Below, piece after piece: positions 23,001-38,000 of a stretch of DNA of 64,000 nt. A program made the position numbers and the translations under genes. This DNA is from Lymantria dispar (Eukaryota > Arthropoda > Insecta > Lepidoptera > Erebidae), in assembly GCA_032191425.1 (NCBI GenBank), contig CM063448.1, positions 36,742,908 to 36,806,907 of the forward strand, written 5' to 3'. The first letter of the stretch is position 1; every line of letters starts with the position of its first letter. The notes beneath the pieces are model-generated. The model was not told where the DNA came from and did not search any database. It worked only from the letters and a program-made list of their open reading frames with translations.

Positions 23001-26000
23001 TCAACAGACGGCGCTCTAACTAGAAATAAATTACAATCTTTATTGTGTAAAAACAACTAAATATGGTTACAAATAATTACATTAATTCTAATCGATTTTA
23101 ATTTGATCAATTATATAAATATTTAAACAATTAAATCAAAGATTTCTAGAAATACATTCAAAAAGTGTCTTAAATATTATAGCATGGTAAATAGCAGTGT
23201 TGTTACTACAAATAATTATTTAAATATTAGTTGCAAATATTTCAAACATGTTTATAACTATAATTGATAACACATACATCAACAATTTACAAATATTGCC
23301 GATAGAGGGCGATATGCGCCCATATATTCGTTAGTACTTAGGCGAGAAGTATTCAATTATGATGTTGTTGTATTGCCAACAGAGCACGTTCCCGGACACA
23401 AAACTGCCCGAGGTGATATCATTCTGCAAGATAGAGGTGATGGCGCATTTGCTCGATAACCTCCTCGGCAACACAGAGGCGATTATTGCCAAAAAGTTTG
23501 TATAATATATTTTCACTGAAACACATTTGTTACTTGATAACATTGAAGTTAAATCTGTTAACTACTAAAATACAACTCACCACCCCCTCTCTTGCCTTTG
23601 TGTGTTGTAAAAGACGTTTTATGTGAATAACAACTATGCAAGAGAAGGAAAACTCGAAATAAAACCCTATGCCAACATGTCTTACCAGCACGGTTTAGTA
23701 GGTAAAATCCCTCCCATTGTGGAGGGGGCCGGGCCCAACAGTAGGACGTATGTGGGCTGCGATGATGCTGATATGTTTGTAAAGTTCCCCGTAACGCAAG
23801 GATTATTTCTTTAGTGCATGGTGTAATATTTAAAATAAAGGGCTGAAGCTTCCGATAATCGCCACTCTTGGCCAACGCATTGGTGATGACAGTTTAATAA
23901 TACAAGATTCCCAGGCGACTACTGCTGTCCACAATATTGGCTATCCCTCAGCCGAGTTTTACGACACCAGAAAGTACGCTTTACTTTCTAGGTGACTATT
24001 ATTCGTCACCGTACTGAGAATTTATTAACATGTGGTAACTAATATTGTTACCAGCGATGACTTATGGCACTGAAACGTGGTCTCTAAATGTCGGCCTCAT
24101 AAAAGCTCAAAGTTACTCAACGAGCTATGGAGAGGGCTATGCTCGGTATTTCTCTACGTGATAAAATCCGTAGAAGAACGGGTGTAACCGACATAGCCCG
24201 CAGAATTAGCACGTTGAAATGGCAATGGGCAAGCCACATCGCTCGTAGAACCGACAACCGTTGGGGAAGAAAGGTTCTTGAGTGGCGACCACGAATCGGA
24301 TGGCGCAGTGTAGGACGACCCCCCACTAGGTGGACTGACGACATTCTCAAAGTCGCAGGGAACCGTTGGATGCAAGTGGCGCAGGACCGTTCCGAGAGCA
24401 TTCTCGTGGGGAGGTCTATGTCCAGCAGTGAACGTCTGTAGGCTGATGGATGGATGGATGTAATATTGTAATTAAATATGTAATAAACAGGATAGAGAAT
24501 GTGGAGGAGCGAGAGATGCAGATGTGTCGTATAGTGACGAGCAGTCTCCGCGGACTGGAGTATTTCGTACCGGCGCTGCCCGCCGCACACCACGACTGGC
24601 TGTGGGGCGAGCTGACACCACTACTAGATTCGAACGCATATTGGAAATACGCATCGCATAATGCAGTACAAGTCAGGTAACAGTTGTCTCAATGCATACA
24701 CGTCCCACTGCTGGGCTTAAGACCCCTCCCCAATAGAAGGGCACTTGACCTATTATAGCATGCTGCTCACGTTGGGCTTTATTTCTAGTGATCTTGTACC
24801 TTACATAGATGTTATACCCATATTATATCCCTTAGTCGTCTTTTACGACACCCACGGGTAAGATAGGGAGTGGTGAATTGTATTCTTACCCCGTCACCAC
24901 ACTGAAACATATTATCAAATAAATGTTTACCCTCAGGCAGCAATTGAACGTGGACAAGGTCAAGGGTTCAATACCAGTAGTCAGTTGTATGGTGATGGGC
25001 AGGCGCTGCAGTAGGTTATGGGGCTGCGTGACGTCTTTCCGTCGTCATCTTAGACGGATTTGGGCGAGGTGTGTCAAGCTTGTCACAAAAATAAATAGGA
25101 ATTATACTTATCAACTTTTAGGTGTCTTATTAAGCATGTAAAAGTTAATAGTACAACATTATTTCCAATTTGCTAGGATCAACACACCATCAATTTACAA
25201 AATTATGTACTAATGAACGCCCGCCGTTCCACCAATTTTGTGCCTGATCCCATGGAACGATAAAATATAACCTATATTCCATTGGAGTACGAATACATTA
25301 AAATTGGCTTAGTGTAGTCTATGTGGTGACGGAGTAAGAATATAATTTTATTACTCTCATGTATGAAAAGGTTTTCTTTACAAGAATACAATTCACCCAC
25401 CCCCTCTATTGCCCGTGGGTGTCGTAAAAGACGACTAAGGGGTATAATATGCATATAATATCTATACAAGAGAAGGTAAACTCGAAACAAAACCCTATAC
25501 CAACACGTTTGACCAGCATGGTATAGTAGGTAGGGAAATTGTTCCCTACCATAGTGGAGGATGCCTAAACCCAACAGTGGGATGTGTGATGATGATGTGA
25601 CATGAAAGGGTAACAAATTCACATTCGCATTTCTAATATTGATTTGAATAACCTTGCGGTATTTACATACTGACATATTTTTATTTTACCTTTAACTAAT
25701 ACAATAAATTACCGGCGAATCGACCTGCAACCGCTATTGAGATGATCCGGCAAGAAATGCACCAGATTTATCTACTTTTGTGACTATTTCCACAGTTCTT
25801 ATTTAAAAACCATATATATATATATATATATATATATTTTCATTGAGCTAAATCAGAGTTAAGCACCATTTAATATTATCTCAGGGCGGCATGGTATGGT
25901 GCTATGGGACGCATCATCGAACGATTCAAAGAGCTGTTCGCTGAGAAGTACGGCTTGAAGTTCATGCGCATTTTGTTGAACGCGTCGCGTGAGACTAACG

Positions 26001-29000
26001 GATTAGTCGCTTCACAGATATGGACAGCGCTACTGCAGTTCATGCATCATATACAAGTGAGTTGGGTCGACATTCACACAGATATCTCATCACGCCTCAT
26101 ATGTCCCAATGCTGGGTTCAATCCTCCTTCATTATAGGAGGGATATTGACCTACTAATCCACGCTGATGGATTGGTGTAGCGTTTTATTTTGAGTGCCTT
26201 CTCTGTTTCTATTTTAAGAGCCTACTCTTGTATAGTTGTTATCTACGTATTAGAAGCCCTTAGTCGTCTTTTACGACAGGCAAGGAAGGGTGTGGTGAGT
26301 TTCATTCTTACTCCATCAGCACACGGAAAACATATTTATATACTTATATATAATTCTTCTGTGAGTCTTTATGTGACTAAACTTCCTAAACGGCTGCGCC
26401 GATTTGTATTAATTTTCCTTGTGTTCAACAATAATTTATAGATTAGCTTTTGGATTTTTTTTTTTTTACATTTTACAATATCGGCTGGAACGTGTATAAG
26501 ATTTTAAATAAAACTACTTTACGGATTTTATCGCGTTTGTATTTGATTTTTGATTACCCGACGTTTCGAACACTTTACAGCGTTCATGGTCACGGGTGGA
26601 CTAAGATGACTCACGTCCAACAAGTCATCGTTACTTCAGAAAATTTATAATTATCTACCCGATACAGAAATTAGTTATTAAATATTGAACCACATTTTGA
26701 TACAATTTTATTGCCAGTGTAGTAAGAAATGATTCTATATGAAAAAATTATATTGTTTATTTAATAGTAATTATATTTAAAAAAACCTAACAATCTAGTA
26801 TACTACCACTGGATCGGAACACGGCCACACTGAGAAAATCAAATACAAACGCGATAAAATCCGTAAAGTAGTTTTATTTAAAATGTGTAATACTCGCGTA
26901 AACATCAGAAATCATTTGTATAAGATTATATACACACAGATGAATATTGACTTCACAGACTAATGAACTTGTAAACTTTTTGTTGGGTTCGAGCCTCTCG
27001 CTAAGAGGGACTTTTACCTACTACACCATGCTGATCAGATAGGTTGATATATAATTTTATTTCAGTATTTCATTCTCTTGCATAAATATGTCCTTTAGTT
27101 CCTTACACTTTTACGACACCCTTGGGCAAAACATAGATTATTCTTACTCCGTCACCACATGGAAAAGTACGTTTGGATATATAAACATATGTATGTATGT
27201 TTTAGGAATGGTACAAATATTTGGACAAGAAGGAATTACTCGTGAAGCGAATCATTGATGTTTTAGAATCAGGTGTGTATAAATGACTTTATTATTGTAA
27301 TTTAAAATTTATTATTGCTAACGGCAAACGAGCAAACAGCATACCAGGTAAGTGTTGCTGCCGCTCATGGACCTTTGCAAGGTCGCTGCCTACTGCAAAG
27401 AAAGTGAAGGGAGTGTAACACACACTCAAATGCTCCACACATACATAAATGCAACACGCATACTCACACTCATATACACGCACGCACACACACGCACACA
27501 CACGCAGACACACACGCACACACACGTACACACACACACACGTACACACACACACACGTAGGTTTTTGTTTTTATTATGATTATTTCCATTGTATTCACC
27601 TACTGTAGTCATTAGTCTGTATTTATTTATTATAAAATGTGTCTTTTGTAATGGGGAGGACACTGGCTCCTGCAACACAGTATACAAGTAGCGTAGGAGC
27701 CAGAGATTCCCACATATCTACGTAATGTTTTTATGATAATAAATGAAATTAAATGAAGAGTATGAATACGTGCAATGAAGTTCGGTGATACCGAAGGCAT
27801 TACTAAAACCCTCCACATGCAAACACCCTCAGAAAGTTGAGCTTTACTGCTCAGTGCGGTACTACCCCGGATGAACCGGTCCACCATAGACAGACTGGCA
27901 ACAATGTGCTCCTACCACTAATAGGTCTAGTTTTAATCGTTTAACAAGATAAGGTGTACTATCAAATTACTTGTATTAGAATGCAGGCAACTACGTCAGT
28001 CAAGTCTCATCATCACAGCTCACATCCGTCCCACTGCTGGGCTTGAGCCTCATACACAAGAGAAGGGAATTTGATCTACCATATAATGGTGATCCAAAAG
28101 TTTAGCATAGTGTCGAGTTCTCCTCTTGTATATTTGTCATATGTATATTATATTCGTTAGTACTCTTACACGACACCCACGATAGATAGAGGGGGGAATT
28201 GTATTCTTACTCCGTCACCACATGGTACATAGTCTATACAAATAAATTAAATGTCTGTAATGTCAAAATAATACGTTAGAAACCAGTTTAGATGTTTTTT
28301 ATCTGTCTGTTTGTTCCGGCTAATTTTCAAAACTTCTGGACCGATTTTGGTATTTTACTACCTGGTAGTATAAGGAGTAACTTAGGCTATATTTTATCCC
28401 GGTATTGCAACATGAGCTACGCGGATAAAACCGCTGAATTTTTTTAGTAATTAATAAAAATATATAGACTTCATGGTGCATGCAGACTGTAGGAGGTTAT
28501 GACCAAAACACACTTATAGTTTCAATATAACGTATATTATCGATGTATTCACTTGGAAGCTAAAGCACGTCTTTACTGGTACAAGCACAGAACACGAATG
28601 AGGTGGGCAAATATTGTACTAACAAAGTAGACTATACAAACGTCATAACGAATCAAATTCAAATTAGTCAAATACAATACTATTAATTTTTGTACAATTA
28701 ATTATATAAATTCAACACAGACTGCATGGTGCTTCTTGACAGTCCTTGAGATGGGACTACAAAATGATTTCTGATGTTTACGCGAGTATTACATTCTAAA
28801 TAAAACTACTTTACGGATTTTGTCGTGTTTGTATTGGATTATAACGATGATGTATATTTTCTGTAATAACGATGACTTGTTGGACGTGTGTGGGACGATA
28901 TCCTAGTCCGCCCGTGAACATGAATGCTGCAATGTGTTCGAAACGTCGGCCAATCAAAAATCAAATACAAACGCGACAAAATCCATAAAGTAGTTTTATT

Positions 29001-32000
29001 ACAATGGGGCAATAAATTTGTACTAAAATGTGGGTCACAATTTAATAAATTTATAACAAATTTTCTGTATCGGGTAGATAATTATAAATGTCTGTAATAA
29101 CGATTACTTGTAGGACGTGAGACACCTTAGTCCGCCCGTGACCATGTATGCTGCAAAGTAGTTTTATTTACAATGTGTAATGCTCGCGTAAACATCAGAT
29201 ATCATTATGGGACTACAAGTTTGACATATAGGTACTTAGTATTATCTAAACATTGAATGTTCTATTTAGGTGGATGGGGTGATGCCAGACATTTGTCGAG
29301 CATGCTGCTGCCGTTATTAGCACATTTACCAGATGACATATTAACCAAAGAATTTTATGAATTATTCTTCAGTGCCGTTTACAAAGGGTGAGTGTGCTAG
29401 GTAGCTTTGAGCTATTCTCTGGAGCTTCGCTCTACTTATTGTCATTTTATTTTAATAACTATTTGCTACACCTAGAATAAATAATATGTGTTCTTGATTC
29501 CTTTGAGTGCACAGATGGCAAAGTAGTTATGATACCAACCTACCGTACTGTGTCGCGGGTTCAATTCCCACGCAGGACAATATTTTATGCGATCCACAAA
29601 TTGTTTTCCTAAATCTGAATGTATTTTGTTTTTGTTAAATTTCCGTGTGGTGACGGAGTAAGAATACAATTCATCAGTCCCTATCTTGCCCGTGGATGTC
29701 GTAAAAGACGACTAAGGAATTTAATATGTTCATAAGATCTGAGCACGAGAAGGAATACTCGTAAGTAAACCCTATACCAACATGTCTGATCAGCATGGTA
29801 TAGCAGGTCAAATTCCCTCCAATTATGGGGGAGGCCCAAGCCCAACAGTGGGATGTATGTGGGCTGCGATGAAATTATGTGTTTATAAAGTCCCCAAATA
29901 CGAGAACTATCAAAATATAGTCCATATATTTATTCTATGTCCAATTTTCATTACTTCTAGTTTTACATAGATTGCCTGCTAAAAATAGAAGTAATGAAAA
30001 TTGAACCGTGATATTTTTTCAATAATGTACGTGTCTTTGAGCCTATTTTACTGATTGTAAAAGAAGTTTCACTGTACCAATATGCTAGATTAAACTTACA
30101 CTTAACCACTATGTAAGTTTCAGTAAAATTTCAAATAAAAAAGGTATTTTCTTTTGCAGTCTCGATAAGAAAAGTATAATGAGCTCGAAGAGCGAACGAC
30201 AATTTTGGATAACAAGTTTAGCGGATTGCCTACGATACTTATCTATACAAGATAATAATTTCGTAGTAGAAGTAGTCACAGGCGTACACAGAACCTGGTT
30301 AGAGAAAGCATTCTCACCGCTACACGACGAGCAAACCAGAAACAACCTAATCAAATGTTCAGCAACAAATATGTCATCCTTAGTCAAATATTGGCTCAAA
30401 CAATCCAAAGAATTAAACAGCGACAAATATGAACAATTGCTAAGGAACTTTTGGCAAAATATTGGTGCAACTATTGCCATACAGATTGACAAATGTAGTG
30501 CCAACTTGGATGAAATAGATCGACTTATTGAAGGCCATATTCTGTTACTGCAGACGCTTAGAACAACTTTTGTACAAGACTCGAAGAAACAGCTAAGCAT
30601 TAAATTTGATGGAGATGAACCCAGCGTTCCTATTAAAAGTACTGCAGCCACTGAACAATGCGATTCGTCTATTATTGAGAGATACAAACACAATTTAGAT
30701 GACTTAGCTCATAAGATTTGCTCTCATTACTTCGAAATGGCGCAAAAGACACAAGTATCTAACGCCATTTTGACTCCATTAATGACTGTTCTCGTTGAAT
30801 TTGATAGTAAGAATCTATTCGTCGCATTAGCCAGGCAATTCGATGTGAATAACCCCTATATGTTCTATGAGAAAGTGTTGAAGTCCTGGCTGGCTGGTGA
30901 TACAATGAGGTGCAAGGTTATCGTGGATATCGTCTTCCAAATGATGAAATATTTGAGTGAAGATGAACAGGATGCTGTTTTCGATTCGTTTAAGCAGGTA
31001 ACGCATTTATTAATTCTTGTGTTTTCTTCTCAAATCATTGAAAGTTCTGTCCCGCAATACGTTTTTTTTTTTTTTGGGCGGGTCACTGGTTCATGGTCGT
31101 CCGGAGTAACGAAAGGACGGTTTTTTGAGTGAACAAAAATGGAACGCATGTTATCTTTGAGTGAACATAAAGCGTGAACCTCATATAATCGTCACCGAAC
31201 GTTTCCTATAAGCTAAATGTATGTGTACTTATAGAGTGAACAAAAAGCGTTAAATTCGCGTCATCGTCACCGCACCCCTTTATTCTTTTTTCGCTCTTCT
31301 GCCCGTCCTTTTTTTATTGATTGATGGATTGATTGAATTAATTAACTTACATTTTTTTATATGCATATCTTACAGAAATAATAGTCAGACAGCGTACAAA
31401 TCAAAAACTTATCATGAATAGTAATTTTCATTCAAGATTCAAAATTTTAAGTTTTCTCTTCTGCCAGCAGTCTCTTTTTAGATTATATTGCGTTTGATTT
31501 TAGATTTCTCGATAATAATTATATCAATGTTGTTAATCTCTATGTGTTTAGGTTTAAAGAATTTATTCTCAAATAGACACAGGTCACTTACATTAGAACA
31601 ATAATTATAAAAATTAATAACTAGTAAAATCAATCAAATTATAAAGCTTTCTTGAGCATTCATTTAATGTGTTTTTAATAATATTTAGAATATATCTTGT
31701 ATACAATGTGTCTGTCTGTGTACAGTTGAATAGTATGTCGGTGGAGTGGTGCCTGTCAGTGAGTATGTCGCACGCTCACGTGGGGCGTGGCGGTACGAGG
31801 CGCTGGGCGCGCTCGCCACACGCGGCGGACGCGCTCGCCACACTGGCGACGCGCGCCTCGCACCGCGGTGATGGGGAGGCGGCCGCACTGCTACTGCTGT
31901 GTCTAGCGCACACGGGTAACACATTATAAACAATATACACTAACATACAGAGGCGTACCCAGGTTCTGGGCCAGGGGGGGGCAAGCCAGATTTTTTATAC

Positions 32001-35000
32001 GCTAGGTGCTTATCTATACATATAAAAGGAGAAGCTGACTAACATATCAACGCAGAGCCTAAAATATAAGAGCTAGAACCTTGACGAAAATTCATCTCTT
32101 AATTTTATCTTCTAGGGGGGGGCAGCTGACCCCCCCCCCCCCCCCCCCCCCCCCCCGCCTGCCCCTACCTGGGTACGCCCATGCTAACATACATCATTCA
32201 TTGCCCTCCACTGCTGAACCTAAGCCTATCTCATGTGCGGTCTAATCAATCTACAAAAACCATCGCCCTTAAAACATCGATGTTTTTTAAAGATCTATAA
32301 AGTATCAGATACTTTCCTTGCGTATGTTTTTTGTGAGCTTTTCTTTAATTAGAATCAGAGTAACTAATCTGTCAAGCAGACTGCTAAAAGTACCATACAT
32401 TTTGAATCATGCAGACAAAACATCCGTATAAAATAACATCGATGTTTTACAATAGTGAACATCGATGACAAACGTCGATGTTTTTTTTTTTTGCATCACC
32501 GATGTTTCAAAAACATCGATGCATTGGTTGCATCCCTAATCCTATGCCGTGCCACATCTTCAGCTCATAAACTCACTATTGAGCTCAGAACGCCTCCAAA
32601 GTGATAGGAGAAATCTACACATACACTCCAGTCTGAAATAAAGCTAGTTTAAATTCCCAAGTATGTAACCCAGAAAAAAAACTTTAATTAATAAGATAAA
32701 AATAACGAATTTAATGTTTTTTTTTTTAATTATTATTAAAATTATTATCTCCCATTTCTTTTATCTTGGGCTATAAAATGGAGTTGATCCTTTGAAATTC
32801 TTATCACTGTCAAATGCTTTTAAGAATATATACCATCTTTCACGATCTATGCGTTGTCTATCATACTTTTGAAGTCACTAGGTTAGATGATAAAAATAGT
32901 TTCAATTTACAGAGTCATTGTTCAGTGACATGGCGGTATTACGTGTAGTGCAAACAGTGAGCGATGCGATAGCGCACCCAGGAGACACGTTGGAGCAAAG
33001 CGGCGCCCTGGCCGCTCGGCTGGTAACACTCCTGGCTGGAGAGCCGCTTGTCACCAACGACCCGGAGCACTTCGCCACGCTCGTTCTGAGACTGTTCCGA
33101 CTTAATATACTTATACCGGTGAGTAACATAATATGCTAAAAGTATTATTTCATCTTCTTTTATATCTCTTCTGGTCTATTTATATGCTAATCCACTTGTA
33201 GTTGCACTAGTCTGCCAGAGAGCCTTGTCAATAGACCCAATATTATCAAGCCTTTATACATTCTAATATTTCCTTATGCTAGTGGTTTGTATGTAAATTT
33301 GAAATTTTATGAAACAAAAAACAAGTAAGGCGTGGAAATTCATAACACGCCTATGCCCCATGCAGCCGCCTCCAGCTATTATAGAATGTAAATTAAAACA
33401 ATACAAATATTGAATAATTAGATTTAGAGTACGGTGTGCGAGCTATTGCCTTATATGTGTTTAGGAGCAAAGCTTGACTTTATGAGAACAGAACGACACG
33501 CTGACCGTTTCGTCTTCTTTCTTTTAATATTAGTGCCGAAAGTCGGGGAGGCATGAGAGAGCGTGGCCACAGCAAAGAGGCGTTTGGAAATTAGAACAAG
33601 GATTGTGTACTTTGTAATGTGTATGTGTTATTATTATGTCTCTTTGAAGGAGCCCACCGCCTGGCGCGTCGACGCCCGCCGAGACGTCATTGCCCGTTGG
33701 GCAGTCCGGCTGGAGAGGCCTCGGTTCGGGGTGCGGATCGTGGAGGCCTTCCGGCCGGTGCTGATGCAATGGTTGAAACGGAGGCACGGGGTGCTCTCCT
33801 TCCGACTGTTGCAAGTGTTGACGGGGCATGGATGATTCGGCAAATTCCTGCACAAGGAGGGAGAGTACACCGTCCTGCCACCACTGCGATTGCGACGAGG
33901 TCACGGCGTAGCATACGCTCGAGGTCTGTGCCGCTTGGGCAGAGCAGCGTCGTGAACTCGTCGCAATCATCGGTGCCGACCTGACGCTGCCGACCATCCA
34001 GGGCCAGGGCGATGGTCGGCAGCGTCAGGAACTGGGACGCGGTCGCAGCCTTCTGCGAGGCAGTGATCTCGCGGAAGGAGGCGGCGGATTGTTTGCGCGA
34101 GGAGCGCAGCCTCGATGAGGCGATCCGCCGCCGGCGACTGGGGCGGCGTAGCGCGGCGTATACCTGCGCCTCGTGCCGCCCTAGCTGAGGCCGCGGGTGA
34201 GGTGACCGGGGAATTAGTCCGTCACCCGCCGAGAGGCCGACCGCGTGTGGAAAGATCGACGTCCTCCCCGAGGGGGGATGTCGGTCGATGGGAGGGTAGC
34301 TCAAATAGGGGGTATTCCGTCGGGCCGACCACTGATGTCAAGTCACCCTGCTCCGGTGGTCGGCCCAACGACGAGGGCGACGTGCATCGCGGGTGCGTTG
34401 CGGGTGTGCGTGCTTGCGCCCCTCTGTCGTCCCGGACGGAGTGGTGCGAGGAGTGCGCCGACCGCAATCCACCCCAAAAAAAAATGTGTTATTATTATGT
34501 TTGCATTGTTTAGTGATCTCCTACAGCTAGGATTTGTAACACAACATATTTTTACTTAATTATGAAATACATATGTAGTGGTAACTGTTGTGTTTATTAG
34601 CGCGGCGATAACAGACTGTCGGTGGACACTTGGTGCGAGATCCGTTCCTCGTGGCAGGACGGAGTCGCCGTGCTGCCGGCATGTGCGCGCGACAACTTCC
34701 TGCGTGACGCTGGTGAACTTCTACGACAATACTTCTTCCAAGGGTAAGTACCATTACGTGGTCAGATCTACTATCAAACTGCCACCCAGTAGGGAAGTAA
34801 TGAGAGTAGGGAAAAGGATGGTGGCTTATCTGAACCCCACCCTTCTACCGCACCATATCCAAGTAAAGATATGTGAAACACATTATGGTATGGTAACATG
34901 GCTTTAAACCATCTTTGACCATACGACTTTCTGACGAGTGCCTATTAATAGAACATTTCATCATCGCAGCTCAAATACGTCCAATTGGTGGCCTCGAGTC

Positions 35001-38000
35001 TCCTCCACAATGGGAGAGAAATTGACCCACTATACCATGTTGATCAGACTGGTTGATATAGGGTTATGTTTCGAGTTTTCTTATCTATAGATGTTATCTA
35101 TGACAATGACAAATGACAATTCCTTAGTCGTCTTTTACGACACCCGCGCAAAGAAAGAGCGTGCTGATTTGTATTCTTACTTTATCACAACACTTGGCGC
35201 TTTTTCAGAATCTTAAACTAATATCAGAATTATTTATTTTCAGTTTAACAACACTAAATATTCAGAATATAGAACACATAGTCTCGCTCTGTCCACATCT
35301 CTTCAACCGGTCCCTCGGTGATGAATCAGACATACCAGACGAGGAGACAGTACTAGAGATCATCAAGTTCACACAACAGCTGTACGAGATGGATACAAAG
35401 GAATCAACAGACGTGGAGACGTTCGCATTACGTCACGAAATATTGACGTCACAACTCAATTGCCTCTACGATGACGACAACGATGCCGTCAGAAATGTCG
35501 TCACAAATTCAAACGACAATATCCCTGATGGGCTCTCGAAGATAGATCTGACGGTGTATCTGAACAAGTATTTGTTACGTGCCATATATCTCAGGACTAT
35601 GCTGTTACATAAGATAGCTTTAGATGATGATGAGGAGACAGAACCGAGGACCTGGTGCGACACACTCCTCACTCACAAGTATCTACAGGTGGAATTGTGC
35701 AATATATTGTATAACTATGCTGTTCTTTATTCATTGAACGAAGGATACACGCACGTGAGTATTTGTATCAATGTATTTTTTTTTTATTGCTGGTGTTAAA
35801 CGAGCAAACAACACACCTGATGGTAAGTGATAATGCCGTGGACCTTTGCTAAGGCGCCGCCTACCGTGAACAAATTAAAGGAGTGTAAATGCGCGCTTTA
35901 AGGTTCGGTGATACTAAAGGCATCACCGAAACCCAACACACGCGAACACCCACAGAAAATTAGGCTTCCCATTCTCTGGTTCACCGAACGAGGTTCAGTA
36001 GCAAATTGCTACTACTCAGACGTCCATTTTTGGTCAGTGTGTTACTACCTCAAACCCCATGTCCAAAATACCACATGATGATTCAAGTGTGATAATTAAT
36101 TGTGTGTATATGTATATTTAATCTGCTATCATCATCATCTTGCTTTTATCCCAATTACTTGGGGTCGACGCAATATGTCATCTGTTTTGACATATTGCAA
36201 AAAGTTTCGGCAATGACTTTTATGACCGGCCGCCTGTCTGACGTCAACCCTCCTTGGGAATGTAATCGTTGACCCAAATGGTACCAGATGGAGTTAGTCC
36301 GGGTCAATCTAGTCGTCTTTTACGACACCCACGAGCAAAGCAAGGGTTGGTAGTATTCGAAGCCGCTACCACACAGCACAGTATATTTTATCTGCTATAT
36401 ACATCCTTTATCATTCACACACCAATACTATCCCCTAGAAAACGCTGCGACCAACTACACAACATCATAGATCTCGAAGGTCTTGCGGTCCTCCTTCCGT
36501 TCCTCCGGTCCTCCTTCTCCATAAGTTTGAAGACTAGATCGCAACCGCATTTTTTTATGCCGTGTGGGGATGGAGTAAGAATACAATTCACCACCCTCCT
36601 CTTGTCCGTGGGTGTCGTAAAAGACGACTAACGGATAAAATACACAAATAACATCGATGCGAGAGTAAAAAAACTCGAAATATAATTCAATCTGACCAAC
36701 GTGGTATAGTAGGTCAAACTCTCTCCCACAATGGAGGAAGCCCGAGCCCAATAGGTTCGTTATGGGCTGAGATAATGACGATGACCACTATAAAATGGAA
36801 ATAAATTGATCCACTCCAGCTCCAGATAAGCAAGTTACAAGTAATTGTATAGTACTATTACAATTTTGAATCTTATTCTGTTTGATAATAAAATTGATTA
36901 TTGTTAATATTTCAAGTGGTTACACTACGGTATCATCGAGGAGTCAGAACAGAAGATGAACGCGCTGTTGTTTGATATAATAGGCGCCACGTCGCACTCA
37001 GTACGACAATCGATACTTAATTCCCTGTCAGAGCAAGCCGCCTCTAAGGGGTATTACTGGGTGTACGCGCACAGGTGGTACATAGTCAACGCAATGAACG
37101 GTAGCGATGGTGACAGGGATGATTTTGATGGTAACAGGCTAGAGGATATTATATCTGGCAATGGATTCTTCCACATGCTACAGGTGAGGTTTTATTACAT
37201 ATATATTACATGTAATACTAGATGATAAGTACTAAGACTAACAATACAATTCACCACTCCCTATCTTGCCCGTGGATGTTGCAAAAGACGATCAAGGGAT
37301 ATAATAAGTATATAACATCTGTGCAAGAGAAGGAAATCTCGAAAAGAAAGTCTATTCCAATACGTCTGACTAGCGTGAAATAGTAGGTTAATTCCCCTCC
37401 CATTAAGGAGGAAGTCTAAGCCCAACAGTGGGACATATGTAGGTTGAAATCGTCGACGTCATAACTGTCAATTCGAATCGGTTGGGTAGGGTCAGTAAAA
37501 CAAGATATTTTTAAATATACTAGTAGTTTATTTACGAATCATGAACGAATATTTTTTATTAGAATTGAGGTCTTCACTTTCTATATCGATATTTGTTTAA
37601 TATATCAATAACGGAGTTCGATATATCGAATAAAAAAATTGATATTTTTCTCCATAACCACTTTTTTTAACTTCGTTCCTTGCGGAGTTCCCGTGATGTG
37701 TTGGAGGTAGTATTTTTCAAATCAAATCATTTATTCTGCATAGGCCCCTTGAGGGCGCTTACATGTTGTCGAATTTATACATCGTTTGAATATAATACAA
37801 TATCTTTTGAATATAATACAATATCTGTAGTGATAACTTATCATCAATTTCATGCCAGCATTTTTCCTAAAACAGCAAAGTTTGCAGGATTCCCGTGATG
37901 AGCTTTTTTTTTAGCCTACGCCATTTAATGTAAATAATGTACAGTAGATTAAGTTTACGGTGATTTTGTACTATCAATATATCGTCCAAAAAAGTATTCT

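Larger units (their letters stand above)
15693..23328 (-). mobile_element. Large LTR retrotransposon with degraded gag, LTN1 intron 4
   Basis: Two 664-base LTRs at 15697-16360 and 22661-23324 look identical by eye and are flanked by the 4-bp duplication TATT (15693-15696, 23325-23328). Coding remnants read only on the minus strand, directly inside the right-hand LTR, so the element is antisense to LTN1. Beyond a gag-like region it shows no protease, RT or integrase, which fits a non-autonomous large retrotransposon derivative. Its interior hosts an R1 LINE, a tRNA-derived SINE, a Helitron and a tandem duplication. Confidence 0.9.

Noticed and set aside
27352..27561. ORF rich in THTHTHTR repeats
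   Set aside because: It is translation of an AC microsatellite, not a gene.
32125..32156. Poly(C) run as an assembly gap
   Set aside because: It sits inside a small element with matching inverted ends and a 10-bp target duplication, and related elements often have C/G runs; its exact length may still be unreliable.
34115..34513. 132-codon ORF between LTN1 exons 12 and 13
   Set aside because: It reads through the R1 3' UTR and out of frame; the same false ORF pattern appears in the R1 copies at 3621 and 48171.
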